Of a DNA stretch of 64,000 nucleotides, positions 22,360 through 33,974 are shown piece by piece. The stretch lies in NCBI GenBank assembly GCA_963691655.1, contig OY829329.1, positions 21,871,383-21,935,382 of the forward strand, in the 5' to 3' direction. The translations under genes were made by a program, and so were the position numbers. Below the pieces are notes generated by a model that had not been told where the DNA came from, did no database searches, and was given only the letters and a program-made list of their open reading frames with translations. This DNA is from Toxonevra muliebris (taxonomy: Eukaryota > Arthropoda > Insecta > Diptera > Pallopteridae). Within the stretch, counting starts at the first letter, position 1. Every line of letters starts with the position of its first letter.

Positions 22360-23885
22360 TTCTCTCTCTTTGACAATGACGAAAAGTACACGAAACCAAA
22401 AGAACGCTGCCATTTTGCTTTTTACAATTTTATCCTATAATAATAACAACAACAACCACATTAAAAACTCAAATATTTAGAAAATTCATCACTTCTATGA
22501 ATCATATGCCGACAAAGTGAGCAAAATAATTTTATCTAGTTTAATTTGATATTTCTCAATTGATAACTCAGCGTTTCGGACAAAAACATCAATGTGACAG
22601 AGATTAGTGTTGAAGAAATGAAGTTCTGTCTCTTCGTTTTTTGTTTTCTTTTGTTTTTGGTTTGATGATGATTGAGAAAAATTAAATTGAAATCAATCAA
22701 AATATTTTTGTTGTTATTGCGTTTATTAATCAATATAAAGTTTTTTTTTTTATTTAATAGTAGCTATTAACTAATGAATTTGTGATGGTGTGGAAAAAGA
22801 TAAAATGCGGGAAGCTTTCATGATAAATACTTCTTCTTTTAATTTCCATTTTACATTTTGAAAATAATTTGTTTGAAAGCACAGGACTACAAATTAAATT
22901 TTTTTGATTTTTCGATAGAAATAACATCAAGATTAATTAATCGCCATATTCTTAAGTTTACGTCACAATAAAACATATACACATACGTACAAAAGCTGAG
23001 AGCCCGAGAAGAACTGTATTGCATTGTCAAGAGAGACCGAACGAGGTCTCTCTTTCGTGTAGCAAAACTCACATTCTCTCTTGAAAATGACGAAAAGTAC
23101 ACGAAACTATGAGAAGCCATTTTTCCACAAAAAATTACAAAAAAAATACCAAAAAATTATAATACTAAGAAAATTCACTACTTCGATCCAAACAGTTTTA
23201 TTTAACTTAATTTGATAACTTCAAAATTGTATTTGTAAGTTCACATCACAATTAATACAATAAAACAAAATAAAAAAATTAACAAAGAGAGAGTACAAAA
23301 GCTGAAAGCAAGAAAAAAAATTGCCATGCATTACCAAGAGAGAAGCACCGTTTGAGACTGAACGGTATCTCTCAGCTCTCTGCAGCTAAGCTCACACTCT
23401 CTCTTGACAATGATGAAAAGTACACGAAACCATGAGAAGGCCACCATTTTTTCCTATAAAAATTACAACAACAACATCAACATCAACATTAAAACAAAAA
23501 TTAACATATTAAGAAAATTCATCACTTCTTTCTATGCGTTAAATGCCGACAAAGAGAATCCAACAATTTTATTTAGCTTAATTTGATGTTTTACAATTAA
23601 TAATTCAGCGTTTCAGACAAAAACATCAAAGTGACAGAGATTAGTGCTGAAAAAGTGAAGCGCTCCTTTTTTTATTTCTTTTTGTTTTGTTTTTGATGAT
23701 GATTGAGAAAAATTAAATAGAAATCTATCAAAATGTTTTGTTGTTATTGTTTTTATTAATCAACATTAAGTTTGTTTTTTTTTGTTAATAGTAGCTGCTA
23801 ACTAATGGATTTGTGATGATGTGCGTTTATTTGAGGACAAAGATAAATTACGGGAAGCTTTCAAGTTAAATACTTAGCGAAATGT
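22360..23885. repeat. Local repeat family, two long copies and one partial
   Basis: 22362-22840 and 23395-23880 align over nearly their whole length: AATGACGAAAAGTACACGAAAC, then AAAATTCATCACTTCT, then ATGCCGACAAAG, ACAAAAACATCAA, GTGACAGAGATTAGTG and GGGAAGCTTTCA. A third, partial copy lies at about 22990-23230 and shares the lead-in GTACAAAAGCTGA and the ACGAAAAGTACACGAAAC block. Each copy is preceded by a CTCTC cluster. There is no coding content. Confidence 0.8.
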
Positions 23886-25070
23886 TGATAGTATCATCGA
23901 AGTAGACATAAAAGATAGTAGTATGAAAAAATAAACAAAAAATTTGTTTTTTTCTGTGGTTTTATATTTTCAATAATAATAATACATAAATCTGCTTCAT
24001 CAATATCAAAAGAAATATTGTTTTCATTTAATTTTTGTTTAGGTTTTTTTATTTATTTTTTTTTTTTATATATATTTTTATTTAGTAGCTACTTTATTTC
24101 TATTGTTGTGTGTTTTTTTTAAATATTTTGTTTCATTCTTTCTTTATTTTGTCTTCACAGTTTTGATTGAATTTCAAAGTTTTATGTTTGTTTGGTATTT
24201 TTTTTTATTGTTATTTTTTTTTTTTTTTGTTATATTTTTTATAGCTTCATTGACCTTTTCTGTTGTGATTTAGTCAGAAAAATTTACAAATTTGTTCATT
24301 TTCATTTCACAAATTAAGCGGAGGTTTCTCGATAGCTGCTGCGTTTTTCAGTTTCTGCTTTTGGATTGGACGAACGCGCTAATGAACTCTTGACAGCTGA
24401 CAACAACAACGAAATATATAAGATTTCATTCAAAGATTTATAACCAATTCATGCAATAAATTATTATTTTAAAATAAATGAAAAATTTCTATTTTTTTTT
24501 TTTGTGGTTTTCATCGATTGTTGTGTTCGAATATGTGCAATAAATATAAAACATTCCTTTCATTTCATTTATTTATTTTGATTTGTGATCGTTTATAATT
24601 TTTAGAAATTTTGTTGAGATCATTTGTAGTATGTATGTTAAGGTGCCTTACGAAAAAAGGTTGTTTTTGGAACCCTCTAAAAATGAGCCTCAGTTTATTT
24701 TATAGTGATCTATAAAATATTTTAACACCAGCGATTATCGTTCGTGGGCTGGAACATTAAAAAAAAACCTCTAAAAATGAACTTTTATAAGAGAAAATTT
24801 TTCTGTCTCTCAAATTATTTCTCTCTCTCACAAATACTGCAAAAAGTGCGTTTTTATATTTGCAAATTATGACAGACCCGAGTGTGTATGAGAGAAACAG
24901 TTTGAAAGACCTTGGTATTTATTGAGTACCCATTTATGAGAGAAGATATAGTTTGTGAATTCTGTTATATTTAATGAATAGGGGTATTCACGATCTGGTG
25001 AAATGGATTTCGTACGAGTACAATAAGTTATTGTGGCATTGCTTAGGACAATTGGTTAAATGTATCAAGA
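23886..25070. other. AT-rich non-coding
   Basis: Long T runs (24050-24240) dominate. I see no gene signal. CTCTC repeats lie near 24800-24830. Confidence 0.5.
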
Positions 25071-25072
25071 AC

Positions 25073-26275
25073 TTCAAATTTCACTTGACTTCAAGTGATT
25101 TCAAGTGAATTTGGCAGTTGACATTGCTAATTAATTATTGAAATTATTAGGCTTTGAATGAACAATGATGCCAGAAGAATTTCAAAAAGTTCATAGAACT
25201 AGCAGACCATCTTCTTTGACACTTGTATTACATACTTTAATTGACTTAAAATCCTCAATTAACTCCAAATGACTCCAAGTGACTCCAATTGCCTTAAAAT
25301 TCCAATTGAGTAGTCCAAAAGACTTCAAATGATTCCTAAAGACTTCAAGTGACTTCAAACCCCTATTGACTCCAAGTGAGTTCAAGTGACTCCAATTGAC
25401 TGTAAAACCACAATTGAGTCCAAAAGACTTCAACTGACTCCTATTGACTTCAAATCGTCAATTAACCCCAAATGGCTTCAAATGACTCCAATCGACTTCA
25501 AAACTCCAAGTGACTCCAATCGACTTCAAATCGTCAATTAACTCCAAATGACTTAAAATCGCAATTGACTCCAAAAGAGTTCAATAGACTCCAAGCATCA
25601 ATTGACTCCAATCCTCAATTGACTCCAAATTTCTTCAAATGACTTCAATTGACTTCAAATCCCAATTAATTCGAAGTAACTCCATTTGACTTCAAATCCC
25701 AATTAAATCCAAAAGACTTCAAGTGACTCCGAATGACTTCAACTGACTACAATTAACTTCAAATCCTAATTTACTCCAAAAGACTTTAAGTGACTTCAAT
25801 TACCTTCAAACCCTCAATTGACTACAGGTGGTTTCGAATGACTCCAATTGACTCCAAAAGACTTCAATTGACTTCAAATCCCAATTGACTCCAAGCGATT
25901 TCAAATGACTCTAAAAGACTTCAATTGGCTTCAAAGCTCAATAGACTCCACTTGACTTCAAGTGGCACCAATTGACTTCAAATCCTAATTGATTCCAAAA
26001 GACTTTAAGTGACTTCAACTGATTTTAAATCCTCAAATGACTTAAATTGACTTCAAACCCTCAATTGACTCCAAATGACTTCAAATTACTCCAATCGACT
26101 TCAAATTCTCAAATGACTCCAATTGACTTCAAAAGGCTTCAAGTGATTTCAATTGACTTCAAATCCATAATTGACTCCAAATGATTTCAAAAGTCTTCAA
26201 ATCTCAATTAAATCCAAAAGACTTCAAGTGACTCCGAATAATTTCAAGTGATTCCAAGTGATTTCAGAGCAGTCA
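25073..26275. repeat. 1.2 kb degenerate minisatellite, unit ~10 bp (GACTYCAADT)
   Basis: Almost the whole interval consists of GACTTCAAAT, GACTCCAATT, GACTCCAAGT and GACTTCAAGT variants, on the order of a hundred units, with occasional CCCAATT or CCTCAATT spacers. The short open frame on the minus strand (25433-25191) is a translation of this repeat. Units are diverged from each other, so the array is not recently amplified. Confidence 0.9.
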
Positions 26276-27500
26276 TGATTTTCAAGTCATAACATTTGCA
26301 TTCCCATGATTTAAAAAAAAATGATTGCATTTTTTTAACTTCAAAAAAGACTAACTGTGACTTTAAAGCATTACAATCAAATTGAATGCATTCTTTTCTA
26401 TAGTTAATTAAAATCTCACAAATAATGAATACTCAAGAATGCTTGGTTTATGCATAAAATAAAATAAATTCTTCTAAACAAACTCGTGATAACCAGTTTT
26501 TTGTTGTTATTTTAATGCTATTCTTCAGATTATTTCAATGAAAATTATTTTAGAAATCATTTTTAGGGGGGTATAACAAAACCTTTTTTTTTGTATGGGG
26601 CTCGAGGGACTTTAATGTATGTATGTTTTTTTGTTTGACATTGATGCGGAAATTTTCCATTTTTTGTATTGATTTTTTACTCCACTGTTTTAGCAATTAC
26701 GTAAATTTACCTTTTTCGTCAATTTATTGACAGAAGAAAAGCCAGACAAATTTCACCTAAAATATCCCACTGTGTTAATTGCCCTGCACTTCATTGCTAT
26801 GGTCCATTTATCAGCTGTTTTGTGCGAAGTTCTTCATGATCAAATACAAATTGTTTCTAAACTGATAATTGCAGATTTTCAATATTCACTTCCTTTTTCT
26901 TGCATCGTATCAATAAATGTTTTTAAATGCTTTCATTTGCTACGCGCTTCACTCATGCTGTTCTTAGCTGTAAAACTTTAACCAAAATTCTCAATTCTCC
27001 GACAATTTGCACGTCTGCGTAACTGAACAAAGCAGAATTACATCATCTGTGGCTATTATTGCAAAGATTTGATGTAATATTACGAATGCAATTTTTCCCA
27101 GAACTGCATCAATGTCACAATATTTTCTACAATATTCACTGAGTATTTAGTGTTGGTTAGAACCGAATACTTTTTAGGAAATCGAATACCGATTATTTCT
27201 ATTGTAAATTTTCGCACCGATTCTTCTTCTTGAAGGTTGTTTTCATTTTCTCCTTTCAGCGGAGAGATGTTCACCTGAAACCAAAATTTTTATTGTTATG
27301 TTGCTTTTTCCAATGTTGTTGAGCTTCTGGTAATTCTCGTTCTGGTTCTCGTGAATATCGGAAAGCTATTGAGATAATGCTCTGTATTGTCAATCTCCTC
27401 AAAACAAAATAGACATAGTGTCCTGAACCAAAAACAGAAAAAAAGCTTTAGAAAATAGGAAAAGGATGAGTGCAAAAGCTTCAACAACAACGGTAACAAA
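26276..27500. other. AT-rich non-coding
   Basis: There is no recognised gene. The plus-strand open frame at 26727-26981 lacks an ATG at its start and shows no recognisable domain. Confidence 0.45.
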
Positions 27501-27504
27501 ACAG

Positions 27505-27750
27505 TAAGAAACGAAGTTATGCAGTTGTCATTCGGCTACATACATACATACATACATACATTGAGAGAGCCGATCAAGTTGCCTCTGCTTGATTGCATAT
27601 AGCGGAACATATACTACGTAGTGTTTGTGCCGATAAGTATAGAGAGTATAAACAAAAGAAAAGCAACAACAAAATAGAGAGAAGAAGACTGCAAAAACTT
27701 CAACAGAATTTGTTATAAATGTTTGCTAATAATTTACAAGCACATAATTT
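27505..27750 (+). repeat. Local repeat family, copy 1
   Basis: It starts with GAAACGAAGTTATGCAGTTGT (27508-27528), contains (CATA)n at about 27540-27560, GCCTCTGCTTGATTGCATAT, GCCGATAAGTATAGAGAGTA and AGCAACAACAAAATAGAGAG, and ends with CAACAGAATTTGTTATAAATG. Copies lie at 29990-30270 and 30310-30600. Confidence 0.8.
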
Positions 27751-29989
27751 TTTTTTTAAATTTTATGGCCAACATTTTTTCAAATTCTACAACTCTTTAT
27801 GGGTTCAGTAAAGAAAATTGTTGGCTTGCACTGCCCAGTCCGGGATTTCGCGTACTCCTATTAGGAAAACCATTTAACGATGAACTGAAAGACTTGGCTG
27901 AGGCAGGTGTATAGAAAGTGGTCGAAGGTTTCTTTTTTGCTGAAGTCCCCGCTTGTGTGTCAGTGAGTGTTACAGAGGATGCTGATCTTCAAAGAAACTC
28001 GCACATGTTCTCTTATTACAACTATACTGCTACTATATGCATTCGAGTTTTCGAGTACATCAACTCCGTTCATGAATTGTGTTGTCTCCATCACTAATGC
28101 AAACCGATTACATTCGTCCTACCCAAATTAAAAAAAAATACTTTCACTTTCCTTCTTGCTTAATATATTTTACATCACACACTGAGAAAATCATGCTGAT
28201 GTTGACAAAACAGCATTTTTTCAGCTTTCAAAGCAAAACCTACAAGATTTAAAGATAAATTAAAAAAGGAACCATGCACAGGATTTGCATAATCTTACGT
28301 ACACATGCTCTACTTTTATGTAAAGCAATTGAAATGAAAAACAATCGTCCTTTCTTGCTTTTTTTCATATCAATCCAATTGTTTTCGAAAAAAAATTCCA
28401 TTCTTTTGTTTGACTGTGTGGTTTGATTGATTTATTGCCAAGACTTGAAAGAAATGAGGACCCTAATTTTTCATGCACATTGATCTTTATGTTATGGTAT
28501 GTAAAAGTGCGCTTCAAATTCTCCGAAACACTTTCTTTATTTTCTTTCTTCAAAGCATGCAAATCTATCCACAAACAGTGGCATTTCTATAGGTTGCTAC
28601 GTGTTTTTAAATGCATTTATTGCATTTTAAAACAGAGCACACAAAAATCTCCAACAGTGACAATGGATCACTGTATAACCGTAAAAATGATAAATGCAAC
28701 CCTGTGGTGAGAAATTATACAGTTAGAGAGAGGGAGAGAGAAAGAGCATGGGCACAGTAGGCGGTCATTGGTAGACTATTTGTTGAATATAAACGACCAC
28801 TATGACATAATGTCATGATATCAAGGATCCGCCCTCTGGTTTTTCACAATATGCCACTCAAATATTTGGTATATAGAGCGAATCTAATATTATTTTAATT
28901 TGTTATGCTCAGAAAAGAATTTAAATTTGAATTCTAAGAAATTACGTAAATGAGGTCAACATGATTGTCCATAGAATGACGCAACATGATGGAACAATGT
29001 AGAGTTTGTGATGTCACATGAGTTTTTGGGAGAAAGGTGAACAAAATTCTGTGAATTTTCTGTATTATTGAGCTGAAATATGTTGAAAACATCATGCGTT
29101 CAAGGACTTTGCTCATGTGCGTTTTAATTTCAAACAGAAAAACTTAAATTAATACTACATCCTGTCAGTGTAGTTAAAAGAAAAAACACAGCAAGAAATT
29201 TGCAGAAAAATCACTTTGCAAAAAAGATAAGAGCAGCAATAAAGAAAAAAAAAATTATAAAGAAAAGAAGAATGCGCCAAAGATTTTACTGCATTATGGA
29301 ACGAATGCAAATCAGTAAAATTAGCAGCACTCAGTGCATCGCCTCACACACATGTCAAATAAATTTAACGAGCACTGCACTGACAGTCACGACAAGTTGA
29401 GCTCATAATAAATGATTGATCTGGGTACTGCAAAGAGAAAAAAAATTATTATTATTTTTTTGCAATTATGAAACGTCCTCATATTATTGACCTTGAATTT
29501 GTATTAAGTAAAATTTGATTGATCGCATATGCTAGTTTCTGAATGTGGTAGTAGAGTAGCGCTAAGCTCATTGCCAACGTCATTGATCGACAAGAAGAAA
29601 AAAAAACTGTAGCGAAATGGGGACAGTAGGCAAGAAAATGTTAATACACACGTACACAATCTCACAGCATATACGAGTATGCATCGTAAGCGCTTTTCTC
29701 TGGTCTGCGACAGCACATATGCAACTCTCTCCGCTCTTCTACAGCATATATGCAACTCTCTTTGCTGCAAGACTGTCATAATCCAAAAAAAAAAAAAAAA
29801 TGGGAGTTAAATATATAGAAATAACTGCTTTTATGCTTTCTTATGCAAAAAAATAACGATATTTTATAAGCTCTTCTCGTGAGTTATTGGATTTCATGGA
29901 GTTTTTGTTGTTTTTAAAGTGAAACTTCTTTAGCGGGGCTGTGAATTGAAAATTGAAACGAGCTTTCATTACACTCAAACAAAACTAAT
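27751..29989. other. AT-rich non-coding
   Basis: No gene is supported. A small internal duplication is centred on ATATGCAACTCTCT (two copies in 29710-29765). Confidence 0.45.
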
Positions 29990-30600
29990 AAGAAACTAAG
30001 TTATGCAGTTGTTAGTGTTTAGCGAACGAAAATATATAGGGATCGGCTATATACAATCAAACAGAGACTTGATTTTTCGCAGTTTTATCTGATGTGCTTT
30101 AGTGAGAGAGCTTTATTACATACAGCTGAGCTTTCCTTTCATATGTTATACATATACATACGTGCACTACGTCGTGTTTGTGCCAATAAGTGTAGAGAGC
30201 ATCAACAGTAAAAAAGCTTTAGAAAAATGAAAGAAGAAGAGAGCAGAAACTTTAACAACAATGGCCATGTGAAAAATTGAGTTTTTGTTGTATTCATATG
30301 AAACCTGTAAGAAACGAAGTTATGCAGTTGTTATTCGTTTACATACAATCAAGCAGAGAGTTGACTTCTCACAGTTTTATCTCATTGGCCTTAGGGAGAG
30401 AGCCGACGTCTCTGCTTGATTGCATATAACTGAACTTTCTTCTTATGAGTTACATACATGCACTACGTCGTGTTTTTGCCGATAAGTATACAGAGTATCA
30501 ACAGAAAAAAAGCAACAACAAAATAGAGAGAAGAAAACTGCAAAAACTTCAACAGAATGTGTTATAAATGTTTTCCAATAATTTTTAAATAAAAATTAAA
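29990..30600 (+). repeat. Local repeat family, copies 2 and 3 in tandem
   Basis: Copy 2 runs from about 29992 to 30270 and copy 3 from about 30311 to 30600. Both begin with the GTTATGCAGTTGT block, share CACTACGTCGTGTTT and CCGATAAGT/CCAATAAGT, and end in a CAACAAAATAGAG or CAACAATGG segment. Copy 3 is closer to copy 1 at 27.5 kb than to copy 2. Confidence 0.75.
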
Positions 30601-33280
30601 GTTTCACTTCTACTGTGAGGGTCTGCAGACACATAATTTTGTTTTGACTTATGACTCTTTTATACAAATCGAGTGATATGCACTTTATACGCTCTTTTCT
30701 GCTCTTCCACATCACCTATGCTAATACATATGAGATAAGCTACTCGCGTACTCCTCACCTCTTTCTCTCGCTCTCTTTCTTTCAAGCATTCACTGCATTA
30801 TTGCTCCCATTATTATGCGCAGTGGCAAAATTATGGCACCAACTGAAGTGAAATGAGAATTTGATCTCAACGCGTACGTCCATGGCAGTGATGCGACGAC
30901 TCTTTGCGAATGTGTTATGAATGTGAGTGAATGAGTAATTAGTTGGTGAAACAACAACAACAACAACAGCAACTATAACCAGCAAACAAAGTACCCAAGA
31001 ATATAAGAAGAACACATCCGGCTGATTGATGGCACCGCGAAATTTAAGAAGGATGCCAGACAGCTGTCAAGCCATTGCAAAAAGGATTAGTACATACAGT
31101 ATATGCAAGCGTATAGAGGCGATCAAATAAAGCCGCTGCTATTGCTGCTACAACTACTGCTGGCCAGCAGCAGCACCCAACATTGCCACATCACATCGCA
31201 TCATCGCATCACTGATGGCTGGCAATGGTACTGGCTCAACAAAAACAACAACACTGTTTGGCAAAAAAAAAAAAAAAAAAACATATTTAATATAGTTGAC
31301 AACACTGACACCGGCGACTATGATGGATCAGGGGCAAATGAGTACGCAAATTTGCTACAGAAAAAAAAAACAACAACAACACAACATCAACCTATACAAA
31401 TGCAATAACCAACATCAAGAAATATGATGAGATGAGATGAGCGTAATAATAACAAGAGACCGAAGAGAAAAGAAGAGCAACGCAGTACAATATTCCATCA
31501 GCTGTCAGAAATATGTCACTGTCAGTGATTTTTGTGAGATTTGTGTCTGATCGTGTTTTTGAATTTTATTTCTACACATTTTTTCATTGCTGTATATATT
31601 TTTGGAACTACTTTTTAGCATGCTCTCCTTCACCTCCATGTCTGTCGCCTTTGCAATTTGATTGGAATTCATGAAAGTAGCTGGTTTTGGTTGTTCGCTC
31701 TCTCGCGGAGATTGACAGGGGAACTTGCTAATCCAATTTAAAATTCAATGTCAGTTCGTCTGGAAGACAACAACAACAACAACAACAACGAGGAGATATT
31801 AAAAAAAATTTTGCTGATTTTTGATTTGGTTTAGTTTTTGCTTCTGAATGTTGTAGACTGAATTCCAGCGTGCCTTTGTCGTCCTTCATCATTTTCTTCT
31901 ACCAGCAAGCGGTGATCGCTCACTTCACACTAACTAATTTTTAATTTTTTTTTATTAATGTTACACACCAAAAAGCAAAAAACCAAAAAAAAAAAAAAAT
32001 CTTAAGACAAATCGGTTTACAATCAAGCGCTAGAGAGAGGTGAAAGAGAGTAGCGGCGAGAATGTGCGCTGGAAAAAAAGATAAGAATGCCGCCGATGAA
32101 TGTCGGTGTACATCAGCATCACCATCACTTGATATGATGTGATTTGCATGACATTTGACGAGGATGATGTTGCAGTTGATGTTGAAGACGATGTTGAAAA
32201 TTATGTTGCAAGTGAGTTCGTTTGTATTGAATGAAGCTGAGTTTGATGTGGAGCTTCAACTTTTTGTTGGAAGCTGTGAGAAATTGAGTACCACTCAGAA
32301 ATACTGATTATTTCAGCTTCAGTTCGTCAAGAGCTTAAGAAAATTTGCAATTCACAGCAAACCCTTAAATAAAATGCCTTCAAGTGAGTATAATCATTTG
32401 CGGATCTAAGGGGAAGAGAATTTAGAATAAGCCCTTGCCCATAATTATGAATAAGTTTAGCTATATAGTATTGCCTGTACATACGAACAGAAGAATCAAA
32501 ACAACGTTTTGGTATCTTTTCCATTCCATTTTACTAAAGAAAAATTCTGAAAGAGCAACTGTAACACCAATTTTAGTTTACTTAAAATTATATATTTTTT
32601 TTATTATTATTTTTGTATATTGTAACAGTAATAAAATATATCTACAAAGTTTAAATACTATTGTTCATTATTTCATTTAAAAAAAATAGAAAATCCTAAA
32701 AACTCGTCAAATTCAAGGGCGCTAGACCAGAAGGTCCCCTTAAATTAGCAACACTGATCGTAGAGAAAAGAAAAAGAGTTGATTAATATTTAGCCAAAAG
32801 TGCGCTCTCTCACTTTGCGATGAGCTTTCTCTCTACCTTAAAATATTAAAATTTTACCCGTTACCCAAAACTTTACTCTGCTCTAACTGGCCTAACGTTA
32901 GTTCGCTCTCAATGATGCACATCTCTCTCTCTCTCTCCCTCGCTCTCTCATATGAAACTTCATAACTATGTTGTAATTATTGTTATTTAAATGAACAAAC
33001 TGTTGTTGTATGAAACTGTTTAGGCACTCTCTATGGATAGTATTCAAAAACCAGCCAGTGGCGTAGCAAGAATACAAAGTCAGAGGATTTTTTTTTGTTC
33101 TACTAGTGCAGTTTTTTTTTTAATATTTTGCAAAACAAAAAAACTAAAAATTATAGGTATTAACCCCAAAGTGCAAAATTCCGAAAATGTGATTTTTTTG
33201 CACTAACATGTGAGCGTTCAATTGAAATTTCCCATGTGCTGATCTGAATTGATCTGTTCATCATGGACTAAGCTCTCTAC
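30601..33280. other. Non-coding with CAA repeats and CTCTC clusters
   Basis: CAACAACAAC runs lie at 30950-30970 and 31768-31788, TGTTGCA/GATGTTGA phrases at 32160-32210, and (CT)n at 32921-32948. Short frames here are low-complexity. No host gene is seen. Confidence 0.5.
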
Positions 33281-33966
33281 TAGTGCTAACTTAGCCTGGA
33301 GACGAGTGAGGCAGCCGCCTTAGGACCCCGAGCTGCAAGGGAAAAATAAAAAAATAAAAATTCAAAATAAATTGGCAAGGAAAAAATAAAAAAAGAATGA
33401 AATAATTTTACAATTTATTTAAATTTTTGTGGTATGTTTGATATCATGGAATTGGCTCTGGACGTATTTTTAGCGTAGATAAAATTATGTATTATTTCAT
33501 TGAAGTTATTCAAAATTTCATGTTTAATCGATAAAAATACGAATGCATTGAGTTTTTCTTCACCAATCGTACTTTTTAAAAAATTCTTAGCATATTTTAA
33601 CTTTGAGAACGACCTTTCATCGGGCACATTTGCACAAAACAATGGCAAAAAAATTCTTAAAAGGTTTTAAAGATTGGACATGGTAGAAATGAGACCATAT
33701 CTTATGATTGTTGATTGAAGAGGCAGAATGTTTTTTATTATTTGGCTATTTGTCATTCTTATTTCAAGTCTTCTTTGTTAAAATCATAAGAATAATATGA
33801 AGAAAATTTTCTACATGATTGTAATGATATTTCATTATAATTTAAATTGTTCAAATTGATCAAAAACTGAAATTTTTCGTTTAATTCAAAATTAGCTGTA
33901 CCATGTGATATTAGGACCCCGGAATAATTTTGCCTCAGGTACCCCGAAAGTGCTAAGACGGCGCTG
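33281..33966 (-). mobile_element. hAT-type transposon remnant with terminal inverted repeats
   Basis: The 8 bp flanks CTCTCTAC (33273-33280) and CTCTCTAT (33967-33974) agree at 7 of 8 positions, the duplication length of hAT elements. The ends TAGTGCTAACTTAGC and, reversed, CAGCGCCGTCTTAGC match at 10 of 15, with most differences being transitions. Both ends carry AGGACCCCG-type sequence just inside. The interior encodes only the transposase C-terminus on the minus strand. It is a decayed, internally deleted copy. Confidence 0.7.
33415..33648 (-). pseudogene. hAT transposase C-terminal dimerisation region (ZMYM1-like)
   Basis: The frame holds VPDERSFSKLKYAKNFLKST, then EEKLNAFVFLSIKHE and FNEIIHNFIYAKN. 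ERSFSKLKxxKxxLRST and ERLxxLxxLSIExE are characteristic of the C-terminal dimerisation domain of hAT transposases of the ZMYM1-like type. It spans only about 78 residues of a protein that normally has several hundred, and the catalytic DDE part is missing. It lies inside the terminal repeats of the hAT remnant. Confidence 0.8.
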
Positions 33967-33974
33967 CTCTCTAT

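Noticed and set aside
26727..26981. 84-codon plus-strand frame
   Set aside because: It begins at TTG rather than ATG, has no recognisable domain, and its composition is that of AT-rich DNA.
33027..33070. Alternative hAT left end at CAGTGGCGTAGC (33055)
   Set aside because: The word resembles hAT termini, but the 8 bp flank and the paired inverted terminus fit 33281 better.
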